Shown here: in pieces, positions 26,002 to 34,117 of the stretch
How the letters are laid out: each line of letters opens with the position of its first letter
How positions within the stretch are numbered: the stretch's first letter is position 1
Assembly (NCBI GenBank): GCA_035462025.1
Contig: DATHUR010000145.1
Location: 1 to 46,629, forward strand
Source: Egicoccus sp035462025
GTDB lineage: Bacteria; Actinomycetota; Nitriliruptoria; Nitriliruptorales; Nitriliruptoraceae
Reading direction: 5' to 3'
Length of the DNA: 46,629 bases
Program-made: the position numbers and the translations under genes
Notes under the pieces: generated by a model
Databases searched by the model: none
Told to the model about the DNA's origin: nothing
What the model saw: the letters and a program-made list of their open reading frames with translations, nothing else

Positions 26002-26125
26002 GCGCTTGTCAAGCACGCACGGCCGATCCGTGGCAGCTCGGAGCACCGCGCGGTGGCCCGATCCGGTGGCTCACCTGCGACGACGCACTACGGTTGCCCG
26101 CTTGCGAGATTCGGACAGGAGTTCC

Positions 26126-27352
26126 ATGGACCGCGCGGCCTGCGTGGAACGCGACCTCGCCGACCCCCTGGCCGGGCGGCGCGACACCTTCGCGCTCCCG
26201 GACGGGGTGATCTACCTCGACGGCAACTCGCTCGGGGCCCTGCCCCGCGAGGTGGCCGAACGCATGCGCACGACGGTCGAGCAGGAATGGGGCGAGGGCC
26301 TGATCCGGTCGTGGAACGAGGCCGGTTGGGTGGACCTGCCGGCCCGCGTGGCGCACCGCATCGCGCCACTGGTCGGCGCCGACGCCGACGAGTTGGCGGT
26401 CGGCGACTCGACCTCGGTCGACCTGTTCAAGGTGCTCGCGGCCGCCCGCGCCCTGCGTCCCGGGCGTGGGGTGGTCGTGACCGAACAGGCCAACTTCCCG
26501 ACCGACCTGTACGTGGCCGAGGGGTTGTCGCGGCTGCTGGGCGACCTCGAGGTCCGGGTCATTGCGACCGCGGACCTGCCCGATGCGCTCACCCCGGACG
26601 TCGCGGTCCTCGCCCTGACGCATGTCGACTACCGCAGCGGACGGCGCCACGACGCGACCGCGCTGACGGCCGCCGCCCACGAGGTCGGCGCCCTGGCGAT
26701 CTGGGACCTGGCCCACTCGGCCGGTGCCCTGGACGTCGACCTGCACGGCTGGGACGCCGACTTCGCGGTCGGATGCAGCTACAAGTACCTCAACGGCGGA
26801 CCGGGGGCGCCCGGCTGGCTGTATGCCGCCCGGCGCTGGCACGACCGGGCGCAGACTCCGATCCAGGGCTGGTTCGGGCACGCCGAACCGTTCGTGTTCG
26901 GCGGCTCCTACGCGCCGGCAGGCGACGCACGGCGGTTCCTGGCGGGGACCCCGCACGTGCTGTCGACGACCGCGCTCGAGCAGGCGTTGCGGGCCTTCGA
27001 CGGCGTCACTCCGGCCGACCTCGACGCCAAGGCGCGCAGCCTCACCGACACGTTCGTCGCGTTGGTCGACCAACGCTGTGGGAGCGACGTGGAGGTGGCG
27101 ACCCCTCGCGACCCCGCGGCGCGCGGGGCGCAGGTCTCGCTACGCCACGCCGAGGCGTACGCGCTGACCCAGGCCATGATCGACCGGGGCGTGATCGGCG
27201 ACCACCGTCCGCCGGACCTGCTGCGCCTGGGGTTCGCGCCGCTGTACGTACGCCACGTCGACGTGTTCGACGCCGTCGAGGTGCTGGCGGACGTCCTGGC
27301 GACGGGCGCCTGGGATCGCCCCGGGTACCGCCGTCGTCGGATGGTCACCTGA
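26126..27352 (+). CDS. kynU: Kynureninase
   Basis: KynU cleaves kynurenine to anthranilate and alanine. The 408-residue PLP enzyme has YLDGNSLGALPREV near the N-terminus, the cofactor-binding IWDLAHSAGALDVDL, and the Schiff-base lysine in GCSYKYLNGGPGAPGWLY. The ATG at 26126 has AGGAG just upstream. No other kynurenine-pathway gene is in the window. A CCACC/GGTGG hairpin just after the stop may act as a terminator. Confidence 0.93.
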   Translation: MDRAACVERDLADPLAGRRDTFALPDGVIYLDGNSLGALPREVAERMRTTVEQEWGEGLIRSWNEAGWVDLPARVAHRIAPLVGADADELAVGDSTSVDLFKVLAAARALRPGRGVVVTEQANFPTDLYVAEGLSRLLGDLEVRVIATADLPDALTPDVAVLALTHVDYRSGRRHDATALTAAAHEVGALAIWDLAHSAGALDVDLHGWDADFAVGCSYKYLNGGPGAPGWLYAARRWHDRAQTPIQGWFGHAEPFVFGGSYAPAGDARRFLAGTPHVLSTTALEQALRAFDGVTPADLDAKARSLTDTFVALVDQRCGSDVEVATPRDPAARGAQVSLRHAEAYALTQAMIDRGVIGDHRPPDLLRLGFAPLYVRHVDVFDAVEVLADVLATGAWDRPGYRRRRMVT

Positions 27353-27431
27353 CGGCCACCCGGACCGGTGGCGCATCCCGGCGCGCGGGTCCATGCTGGG
27401 AGCCAGCCCGACCCGAGCCTCGGAGGTTGCC

Positions 27432-27620
27432 GTGAGCGACCAGGACCGTCCCCTGACACCCGACGAGATCGAGCAGCAGCGTCGCGCCGACGGCTCGCTC
27501 GACGGCTACGAGACCGTCGAGGAGGCCCGGACCGAGGTCCCGGACCACCCGCTCACGCCCGACGAGATCGAGCAGTCCCAGGTCGTCGAGTACGACGAGG
27601 ACGACCAACCGGCCGAGTAG
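27432..27620 (+). CDS. Small acidic protein with two LTPDEIEQ repeats
   Basis: A 62-residue, strongly acidic and hydrophilic protein with no membrane segment or cysteine. The octamer LTPDEIEQ occurs twice, as RPLTPDEIEQQ near residue 7 and HPLTPDEIEQS near residue 40, and the last residues are Asp/Glu-rich. GTG at 27432 has GGAGG 5 bases upstream. The repeat looks like a short helical interaction motif. It is not recognised, and it converges on the membrane-protein gene with a 5-base gap. Confidence 0.7.
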   Translation: MSDQDRPLTPDEIEQQRRADGSLDGYETVEEARTEVPDHPLTPDEIEQSQVVEYDEDDQPAE

Positions 27621-27625
27621 CGCCG

Positions 27626-28108
27626 CTATCCCTCGAGCTCGCGCCGCCGGCGCAGCAGCGCGGCGCGTCGGCGGCGCGCGCCCAGGTGCAAGGCACCTGC
27701 GGCGCCGACCAGCAGCACGGTCGTCGCGGCGGCCGTGGCCGCCAGCGCGCCCGTGCCGCGGATGGCCGCGAGCACGATCGATCCGGTCCCCGCGACGACC
27801 GTCGCGACGACGGACAGGCCGGTGGCCAACACGCGGTCACGGGCGTACAGCGGCCGGCGGGTCGCGAGGATCCACCCGCTGAGCCCGATCCAGGTCAGGC
27901 CGATGAGGACCAGGCCCCCGAACGCCACGTGGGTCCGCGTCGGCAGCGCCGGCTCGGTGGCCCACAGGGTCGCAAGCGGTCCGGTCACGACGAGGGCCGC
28001 CACGAGGGTCGCCACCGCCCGCAGGCGCCGGCCGCGGGCGAGTTCGTGTTCGAGCAGGGCGAGGGCACGGCCGACGTCGGCATTCCTCGGGCCGGTGTGG
28101 TCGGTCAT
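27626..28108 (-). CDS. Membrane protein coupled to an ECF sigma factor
   Basis: A 160-residue protein with four hydrophobic segments (near VATLVAALVVTGPLATLW, VAFGGLVLIGLTWIGLSGWI, GLSVVATVVAGTGSIVLA and ATAAATTVLLVGAAGALHLG) and a basic Arg-rich C-terminus. Its ATG overlaps the sigma stop (ATGA). That position is typical of an anti-sigma or sensor partner, but no zinc-binding anti-sigma HxxxCxxC motif is present; the short cytoplasmic N-terminus would have to hold the sigma. Anti-sigma is therefore inference. Confidence 0.75.
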   Translation of the reverse strand: MTDHTGPRNADVGRALALLEHELARGRRLRAVATLVAALVVTGPLATLWATEPALPTRTHVAFGGLVLIGLTWIGLSGWILATRRPLYARDRVLATGLSVVATVVAGTGSIVLAAIRGTGALAATAAATTVLLVGAAGALHLGARRRRAALLRRRRELEG

Positions 28109-28653
28109 CGTGGTGCCCCCTGGTCGTCGAGGTGGTCGCGGAGCCGGCGGCGGGCCCGGTGCAGACGCGACTTCACGGTGCCCGGTGGGACACCGGCGAT
28201 GGCCGCGACGTCGTCGATGGGCAGGTCGAGCAGGTGGAACAGCACCACCGCCTCGCGGTCGTCGGCACCGAGCGTGGCGAGGGCGCGGTCGAGATCCACG
28301 CGCCCGAGCAGGCGGGCGACGTCGGCCTCGGAGTCGCCGGTCGCCGGGCCGTCGGGATCGGCCCCGTCGTCGATCGACGGTCGGCGGTAGGTCCGGCGGA
28401 GGTCGTCGAGCACGACACGGCGGGCGAGGGTGAACAGCCAGGCCGGGAACACGGCCGGGTCGTTCAGACGCGGCAGGGACCGCAGCACCCGCACCCAGAC
28501 GTCCTGGACCAGGTCCTCCGCGCGGGGGCCGGCACCGACCATGCCGGCCACGAACGTGGTGACCGGCCGGTGCCAGCGCGCGATGAGTGGCCCGAAGGCG
28601 TCGCGCTCACCGAGTTGGCAGCGGACCACCACGAGTTCGTCGGCCGGATCCAT
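28105..28653 (-). CDS. ECF-type RNA polymerase sigma factor
   Basis: A 182-residue sigma-70 family protein with region 2 (AEDLVQDVWVRVLRSLP, FPAWLFTLARRVVLDDLRR) and region 4 (REAVVLFHLLDLPIDDVAAI then AGVPPGTVKSRLHRARRRL). An acidic linker of about 30 residues, starting PSIDDGADPDG, lies between. It is coupled to the membrane protein downstream. No matching promoter motif could be defined from the window. Confidence 0.93.
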   Translation of the reverse strand: MDPADELVVVRCQLGERDAFGPLIARWHRPVTTFVAGMVGAGPRAEDLVQDVWVRVLRSLPRLNDPAVFPAWLFTLARRVVLDDLRRTYRRPSIDDGADPDGPATGDSEADVARLLGRVDLDRALATLGADDREAVVLFHLLDLPIDDVAAIAGVPPGTVKSRLHRARRRLRDHLDDQGAPR

Positions 28654-28727
28654 CCCACGCCCTTGCTCGCTCCCCCAGGTAGTCGCTGGGAGGGCACGGC
28701 AGGTTCACGCGCGGACGGCGGCAGGGA

Positions 28728-30308
28728 TCACAGGGTGATTGCGCGGCCCTCGCTGGCGCCGATCTGCGCGGTGATCTTCTCGAGCACGTCGCGCGGCACC
28801 GCCTCGTCGAGCGAGAGGGCCATGATCGCCTCGCCGCCGGCGACGGACCGGCCGACCTGGGCGGCGGCGATGTTCACGCCGGCCTCGCCGAAGCCGGTAC
28901 CGACGGCACCGACCACGCCGGGGCGGTCGGAGTAACGGAAGAACGCCATGTGCGTCGAGGGTTCGACGTCCACCGGCGTGTTCCACACCTCGACCAGGCG
29001 CTCGCGGTCGCCCGGGTGCAGCAGCGTGCCGGCGACCCGGATGGTGTTGCCGTCACGTACCGCACCCGAGACCCGCAGCAGCGATACGTAGTCCTCGCTG
29101 TGGCTGTCGGACACCTCGCGCACGCGCAGGCCGCGTTCGTCGGCCAGCAGCGGCGCATTGACGAACGTGACGGGCTCGCCGGAGATGCCCGACAGCATGC
29201 CCTTGAGCACGCTCAGCCCGACGACGCGTGCGTCGTGGTCGGCCAGCGCGCCGCAGTACTCGACCGTGACGTCGCCGGCCAGGCCGTCCTCGGCGAGCGC
29301 GGTCAGCAACCGGCCGAGCTTCTCGCCCAGTGGCAGGAACGGCTTGATGTCGTCGTCGACCGGTCCGCCCTGCACGTTGACCGCCGAGGGCACGAACTCG
29401 CCGGCGAGCGCCAGGTTGACGTAGTCGGCGACCTGGGTGCCGGCCTTGTCCTGCGCTTCCTCGGTCGAGGCGCCCAGGTGCGGGGTGACCACCGCGTTGG
29501 GCAGGCCGAACAGCGGCGACTCGGTCGTCGGCTCGGAGGCGAACACGTCGATGGCGGCGCCGGCGATGACGCCGTCGCGCAGCGCGTCGGCCAGCGCCTG
29601 CTCGTCGATGATGCCCCCGCGGGCGACGTTGAGCAGCCGGGCGGTCGGCTTCATCAGCCGCAGACGCTCGGCGTTGAGCATCCCGATCGTCTCGGGCGTC
29701 TTGGGCAGGTGGACCGTGACGAAGTCCGCACGCTGGAGCACCTCGTCGACCGTGTCGAGCAGTTCGACGCCCAGGCGTGCGGCCCGGTCGGGGGCGACGA
29801 AGGGGTCGTAGGCGACCAGCCGCATCCCGAAGGCGTGGCAGCGCTGGGCGACGAGCGTGCCGATGCGGCCGAGGCCGAGTACGCCCAGCACCTTGTCGTG
29901 CAGTTCGGTGCCCGACCACTTCGAGCGCTCCCACTTGCCCTGGACGAGTGCCGAATGGGCCTGGGGAATGTTGCGCGCCAACGCCAGCAGCAGCGCGACG
30001 GTGTGCTCGGCGGCCGACACGATGTTGGACTGCGGGGCGTTGCACACGATCACGCCGTGCTTGGTGGCGGCGTCGACGTCGACGTTGTCGAGCCCGACCC
30101 CGGCACGCGCCACGACCTTGAGGTTGGTCGCCGCGGCGAAGACGTCGGCGTCGATCGTGGTCTGTGAGCGCACCACCACGGCGTCGTAGGCCGCGACGAT
30201 CTCGAGCAGTTCGTCCTTGGACAGGCCGGTGTTGACGTCGACGTCGTGGTGGGCGGCGAGTGCGGCGACGCCGGCCTCGGCCAGCGGGTCGGCTACCAGG
30301 ATCCTCAC
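28728..30308 (-). CDS. serA: D-3-phosphoglycerate dehydrogenase (ACT-containing)
   Basis: SerA starts serine synthesis from 3-phosphoglycerate. The 526-residue product is the long form: NAD fold VLGLGRIGTLVAQRCHA, catalytic Arg in NVARGGIIDEQAL, Glu in IDVFASEP and His in TPHLGASTEEAQ, then an intervening domain and a C-terminal ACT domain that begins near THMAFFRYSDRPGVVGAVG. Serine feedback is therefore likely. GTG at 30308 has GGAG upstream; the frame remains open further but the extra residues are unlike SerA. Confidence 0.95.
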   Translation of the reverse strand: MRILVADPLAEAGVAALAAHHDVDVNTGLSKDELLEIVAAYDAVVVRSQTTIDADVFAAATNLKVVARAGVGLDNVDVDAATKHGVIVCNAPQSNIVSAAEHTVALLLALARNIPQAHSALVQGKWERSKWSGTELHDKVLGVLGLGRIGTLVAQRCHAFGMRLVAYDPFVAPDRAARLGVELLDTVDEVLQRADFVTVHLPKTPETIGMLNAERLRLMKPTARLLNVARGGIIDEQALADALRDGVIAGAAIDVFASEPTTESPLFGLPNAVVTPHLGASTEEAQDKAGTQVADYVNLALAGEFVPSAVNVQGGPVDDDIKPFLPLGEKLGRLLTALAEDGLAGDVTVEYCGALADHDARVVGLSVLKGMLSGISGEPVTFVNAPLLADERGLRVREVSDSHSEDYVSLLRVSGAVRDGNTIRVAGTLLHPGDRERLVEVWNTPVDVEPSTHMAFFRYSDRPGVVGAVGTGFGEAGVNIAAAQVGRSVAGGEAIMALSLDEAVPRDVLEKITAQIGASEGRAITL

Positions 30309-30495
30309 GGAGTACTCCAGAACACAGGCGGTGCGGGCGGAAGGCGCGAGCGTACGCCGTCGCTGCGGGGGCTCGGCACGGCGCGGTGAAAACCCACCCG
30401 CGACCCGCGGCCGGATGGGGGGCAACGAGGGCGCGAAGCGCCCGAGACAGGGGACCCATCCCAGGTACTTGACGTGACAGCGCGATGGTGCGAAA

Positions 30496-30516
30496 GTGAC
30501 GTCATGTTGACGTCAC
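30496..30516. promoter_or_regulatory. Perfect 9-bp-arm palindrome upstream of the RHH gene
   Basis: GTGACGTCA (30496-30504) and TGACGTCAC (30508-30516) are exact inverted copies around a 3-base centre, and flanking AAA/TTT almost extend the symmetry. A further TTGACGTGAC lies at 30469-30478. Each arm contains the self-complementary TGACGTCA. It is 70 bases before the preferred start of the ribbon-helix-helix gene and about 190 bases before serA, so an operator is likely. Confidence 0.65.
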
Positions 30517-30587
30517 CTTTGGCACCACCACGACAGCGGCCCGCTGCGGCGCTGTACCTGGTCGTGCCTCCTGCGGAGGAGCCCACG

Positions 30588-31037
30588 GTGCTGACCACCA
30601 CGATCGCCTCGGTCCGCGAACGGCTGCGCACCCTGGCCGGGCTGTCCCCCGAGGCGGGTGAGGCCGCCGACGCCATGGCGGGCGCCCTCGACGACGTCCT
30701 GCGCGTGGCCCTGACCGACCTGCTCGGCAGCCTCGCCGCCGAACTGACCGGACAGCTCGACCACGCCCGCGTCGAGGTCCGCCTCGACGGACGCGACGCC
30801 ACGCTCGTGGTCGTCCCCGAGCCCGAGTTGGTCCCGCCCCCGCCGCCGACCACGGGCGGCGAGGCCCGACTCACGGTGCGCCTGCCGGAACCGCTCAAGG
30901 ACGCCCTGACCCGCGAGGCCGATCGCGAGGGCATCTCGGTCAACGCCTGGATCGTGCGCACGCTCGCCGGCGCGACCAACCGCACCCCCTCGGCCACGAT
31001 CATCGGCAGCCGGTTGACCGGCTGGGCACGTAGCTGA
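30588..31037 (+). CDS. Ribbon-helix-helix (HicB/Arc-like) DNA-binding protein
   Basis: The 149-residue product has a helical N-terminal part (residues 1-60), a proline-rich linker (LVPPPPPTTGG) and a C-terminal ribbon-helix-helix domain at residues 92-127: ARLTVRLPEPLKDALTREAD followed by REGISVNAWIVRTLAGA. That is the fold of Arc/MetJ and HicB regulators. GTG at 30588 has GGAGGA 5-7 bases upstream; ATG 30504 is in frame but lies inside the palindrome. A DUF4097 gene follows 78 bases later and no HicA toxin is present. Confidence 0.8.
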   Translation: MLTTTIASVRERLRTLAGLSPEAGEAADAMAGALDDVLRVALTDLLGSLAAELTGQLDHARVEVRLDGRDATLVVVPEPELVPPPPPTTGGEARLTVRLPEPLKDALTREADREGISVNAWIVRTLAGATNRTPSATIIGSRLTGWARS

Positions 31038-31115
31038 CACCCACCGCCGGGACACACCCACCCCGGCGGACGACCCACCCGGCCGCTGACCCGGCCGTCA
31101 CAGGAGCACCACGAC

Positions 31116-31955
31116 ATGACACACGTCTTCGAGGTCACCGGCCACCTGCGCGTCGACTGCCGTCTGACGGTCGGCGAGGTCCGACTGGTCGCCGCCGAAC
31201 CGGGCCACGCCCGGGTCGAGGTCAGCGCACACGGCGAGGGCGGCGAGGAACTGATCCGACGCGGCGAGGTCGCCGTCCACGACGACGGCAGCGGTCGGCA
31301 GCGACTGGTCGTCCACTACCCGGCCAAGAGCCTGCTGTCGGGGGTGTTCTCGATCACCGGCCGCGGCGGCGTGGACGTCACCATCCACTGCCCGTCCGGC
31401 AGCGACCTGCAGGCCCGCACCGGCGCGGCCGCCGTGCGTGCCGCACTCGACCTCGGTGCGGTCGACATCGTCACCGGTTCAGGTGACGTCGAACTGCGCG
31501 ACGTCACGGGTTCCGCGGCGATCAAGGTCGGCAGCGGCCAGGTCCGGGTCGGCACCGTCGGCGGGACGGCCGAGATCGACACCGGGGCGGGCGGCGTCGA
31601 CGTCGCCCGGGCCGGCGGGACGATCAAGGTGCGCACGGCCTCGGGCCGGATCCGGCTCGGCACCACGCTGGAGTCGGTCAAGGTCACCGCCGCGGCCGGC
31701 GACGTCAGCATCGACTGCGCCGAACAGGGCCATGTCGCCGTGACCGCCACGACCGGCGACATCGAGATCGGCGTGCCGCGCGGACGTCACCTGCACCTCG
31801 ACGTCAGCAGCACGATCGGCAGCATCCGGTCGGAGCTCGAGGCGTCGGACGACGTCGCCGCCGGTGGCGCGGACCTGAGCCTGCGGGTGCGGGCGACGAC
31901 CGGGGACATCACCCTGCGCCGCGCCGTCCAGCCGGCCGCGTCCGCGGACGCCTGA
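31116..31955 (+). CDS. DUF4097-family beta-strand repeat protein
   Basis: A 279-residue protein without a signal peptide, built of short repeating strands such as GSGDVELRDVTGSAAIKVGS, GTAEIDTGAGGVDVARAGGT and AAGDVSIDCAEQGHVAV. This pattern is that of the DUF4097 (putative adhesin-like) beta-solenoid family, of unknown function. Actinobacteria often place it after a small RHH gene, as here, which suggests that the pair acts together. The gene converges on glbO with a 7-base gap. Confidence 0.85.
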   Translation: MTHVFEVTGHLRVDCRLTVGEVRLVAAEPGHARVEVSAHGEGGEELIRRGEVAVHDDGSGRQRLVVHYPAKSLLSGVFSITGRGGVDVTIHCPSGSDLQARTGAAAVRAALDLGAVDIVTGSGDVELRDVTGSAAIKVGSGQVRVGTVGGTAEIDTGAGGVDVARAGGTIKVRTASGRIRLGTTLESVKVTAAAGDVSIDCAEQGHVAVTATTGDIEIGVPRGRHLHLDVSSTIGSIRSELEASDDVAAGGADLSLRVRATTGDITLRRAVQPAASADA

Positions 31956-31962
31956 GCGAGAA

Positions 31963-32409
31963 TCAGTCGCGGGGTGCGACCTCGTCGGGCATGCGGTTGA
32001 TCAACGTCGGCGTGGCCCGCTGCACGTAGGCCAGCAGCAGCGCCTCGACGTCGGAGGCGAACCGCATCTCGCGGATGGCCTCGGACATGTGCAGCGCCCA
32101 CCGCTGGGCCGCCTCGGGGGTGACGTCGAACGGCGCGTGGCGCATCCGCAGCCGCGGGTGGCCGCGCACGGACGAGTAGACGTCACCCCCACCCCAGTAC
32201 TGGGCGAAGAACATCGCGAGGTGACGCTTGCCGGGTTCGAGGTCGTCGGGGTACTGCGGTCGCAGCACCTCGTCGGTCTCGACACGGGTGTAGAACGCAT
32301 CGACGAGTCGCACGAACGCGTCCATGCCTCCGACCCGCTCGAACACCTCGGACGGGTCGAGGTTGTCCACGGGCAGGTTGACGGGTTCGCGTCGGTCGGC
32401 CTGACTCAC
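31963..32409 (-). CDS. glbO: Group II truncated haemoglobin
   Basis: A 148-residue GlbO-type globin. Diagnostic blocks are FERVGGMDAFVRLVDAFYTR (with the B10 Tyr), QYWGGGDVYSSVRGHPRLRM, the proximal His in RMRHAPFDV, and the G8 Trp in QRWALHM. Such proteins bind O2 and react with NO or peroxide. It overlaps the stop of the acetyltransferase gene upstream (ATGA), so it ends the long minus-strand run that starts at the deoxynucleotidase gene, if that run is one transcript. Confidence 0.93.
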   Translation of the reverse strand: MSQADRREPVNLPVDNLDPSEVFERVGGMDAFVRLVDAFYTRVETDEVLRPQYPDDLEPGKRHLAMFFAQYWGGGDVYSSVRGHPRLRMRHAPFDVTPEAAQRWALHMSEAIREMRFASDVEALLLAYVQRATPTLINRMPDEVAPRD

Positions 32410-32906
32410 AGCGCTCTTTCATAGAAGGCGACATCGAGGTAACGCCCGAACTTGTGCCCGGCTTCCGTCAGGGTGCCACGGTGTTCGAAACCCCACTTCT
32501 CGTGGAAGCGGACCGAGACGTCGTTCGGGAGCGCGATGATCGAGTACAGCCGGTGGAACTCGGAGCCCTCGAGTCGCGCCAGCAGGGCGCCGAGCAGCGC
32601 GCCGCCGGTGCCCCGCGCCTGGGTGTCGGGCGCGACGTAGATCGACAGTTCGATCGAGCGGTCGTAGGCGGGCTTGGGCCGGAACCGCTGGGTCTCGACG
32701 TAGCCGGCGACGATCCCGTCGACCTCGGCGACCAGCAGGTGGTACGGCCCGCCCTCGACTTCCTCGACGAACCGCTCGGTCCACTCGCGTGGCGTACGGA
32801 CCTGGGTGTTGAACGTGATCGTGGTGTTGAGCACGTAGTGGGTGTAGATGGCCGCGACCGCCGGCAGATCGGCGGTCGTCGCATCGCGTACGGCAGGCTC
32901 ACTCAT
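32406..32906 (-). CDS. GNAT acetyltransferase, phosphinothricin-acetyltransferase-like
   Basis: The 166-residue protein resembles the PAT/MddA group: DLPAVAAIYTHYVLNTTITF at the N-terminus, the acetyl-CoA loop APDTQARGTGGALLGALLA, and FHEKWGFEHRGTLTEAGHKF. Relatives acetylate phosphinothricin, methionine sulfone or similar amino acids. The phosphonate-type transporter upstream makes a phosphorus-containing substrate conceivable, but that is inference. It overlaps glbO by 4 bases. Confidence 0.85.
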   Translation of the reverse strand: MSEPAVRDATTADLPAVAAIYTHYVLNTTITFNTQVRTPREWTERFVEEVEGGPYHLLVAEVDGIVAGYVETQRFRPKPAYDRSIELSIYVAPDTQARGTGGALLGALLARLEGSEFHRLYSIIALPNDVSVRFHEKWGFEHRGTLTEAGHKFGRYLDVAFYERAL

Positions 32907-32966
32907 GGCCGCGCACGGTAGCGCTGCACCGCCACGCCCCGCCCGCCCCCGAAAACCGGGCGGTGC

Positions 32967-33063
32967 CCCAGCTTTCGGTCCCGAACGATCTGGGCCGGGG
33001 CCGCACGCCGCCCGAACCTGGGCCACGGCCCAGCTTTCGGTCCCGAACGATCGGGTCGGGACC
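32967..33063. repeat. Two exact 24-bp direct repeats, each starting a hairpin
   Basis: An identical 24-base sequence occurs at 32967-32990 and 33029-33052, 62 bases apart, with core AGCTTTCGGTCCCGAACGAT. In the second copy GGTCCCGA (33039) pairs perfectly with TCGGGACC (33056). In the first copy the same arm pairs nearly as well with CCGGGGCC (32995). They lie between the dgt stop and the acetyltransferase start, so they may terminate or process the transcript. Confidence 0.7.
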
Positions 33064-33088
33064 AACGGCAGCAGGAACCGCCGCAGAT

Positions 33089-34117
33089 CTAGTAGAGGCC
33101 GGCGGGGCGGAAGCGTTCGTCGTGCAGGCGCATGGCGTACTTGTCGCTCATGCCGGCCACGTAGTCGACCGCGGCCTGCAGGTCGGACGAGTCGGGCAGG
33201 CGATACGCGTCGGGGATGTCGCCCGGACGCTCGGCGAACCACTCGACGAGATCCTGGATGACCCGGACCGCCCGCTCGGCCTGCTTGCGGGCGACCGGAC
33301 GCAGGTAGACGTTGTCGAACATCCAGGTCCGCAGCCCGTTCATCGCGTCGAGGCAGTGCGGCGCCATCGTGACCTGGCCGTTGGCGACCGACGCCTCGAC
33401 GACCATGCCGATCATCGAGTCGATCCACAGCCGACCGGGCTCGCCGAACAGGTCGCGGAAATCGGACGGGATGTCGGATGCCTCGATCACGCCGGCCCGC
33501 ATCGCGTCCTCGGCGTCGTGGGCGAGGTAGGCGATCCGGTCGGCGAAGCGGCAGATCCAGCCCTCGGCGGTGAACGGCGGCGGGTCGTTCTTCCACGACG
33601 ACTGGCTGATCCCGTCGCGGACCTCGAGCGTGAGGTTGAGCGGTTCGAGTTTCTCGACCACCCGGACCCCGTGGATGGCGTGCTGCCACTCCCCCTCGAC
33701 GTAGGGGGTCAGCGCGTCCTCGCCGGTGTGGCCGAAGGGGGCGTGCCCGATGTCGTGGCCGAGGCAGATCGCCTCGGTCAGCGGCTCGTTGAGCGCCAGC
33801 GCCGACGCGATCGAGCGGCCCACCTGCGCGACCGCCAGCGTGTGGGTCAGGCGCGTGACGTAGTGGTCGCCGTCCGGGTTGAGGAACACCTGGGTCTTGT
33901 GCTTGAGGCGCCGGAACGCCTTGGAGTGCAGGATCCGGTCGCGGTCGCGCTCGAACGCGGTCCGGTGCGGGTCCTCCTCCTCGGGCACGTCACGACCCCG
34001 CGCGTCGGCCGACCGCGTCGCGATCGGCGAGAGCCACTCGCGCTCCTCGGCCTCGCGCACCTCGCGCGAGCGGTGGCGGACGCCGCCGGGCTGCCCGTGC
34101 GATCCGATCTCGTTCAT
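33089..34117 (-). CDS. dgt: dNTP triphosphohydrolase (dGTPase-like HD protein)
   Basis: A 342-residue HD-domain enzyme that removes triphosphate from dNTPs. Metal and catalytic residues are in TRLTHTLAVAQVGRSIASAL and CLGHDIGHAPFGHTGE, with RFADRIAYLAHDAEDA further on. The N-terminus has the family pattern DPHRTAFERDRDRILHSKAF. ATG 34117 overlaps the stop of the upstream permease gene (ATGA), which is unusual for dgt. The frame is open further upstream but only as a shadow of that permease. Confidence 0.93.
   Translation of the reverse strand: MNEIGSHGQPGGVRHRSREVREAEEREWLSPIATRSADARGRDVPEEEDPHRTAFERDRDRILHSKAFRRLKHKTQVFLNPDGDHYVTRLTHTLAVAQVGRSIASALALNEPLTEAICLGHDIGHAPFGHTGEDALTPYVEGEWQHAIHGVRVVEKLEPLNLTLEVRDGISQSSWKNDPPPFTAEGWICRFADRIAYLAHDAEDAMRAGVIEASDIPSDFRDLFGEPGRLWIDSMIGMVVEASVANGQVTMAPHCLDAMNGLRTWMFDNVYLRPVARKQAERAVRVIQDLVEWFAERPGDIPDAYRLPDSSDLQAAVDYVAGMSDKYAMRLHDERFRPAGLY

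Noticed and set aside
30588..31037. HicB antitoxin of a toxin-antitoxin pair
   Set aside because: No HicA-like or other small toxin is adjacent; the neighbour is a 279-residue DUF4097 protein.
32967..33052. CRISPR-like array
   Set aside because: Only two copies, one spacer of unlike length, and no cas genes nearby.
33089..34117. dgt as an antiphage nucleotide-depletion gene
   Set aside because: The protein looks like the housekeeping dNTPase family and no defence or mobile genes are nearby.
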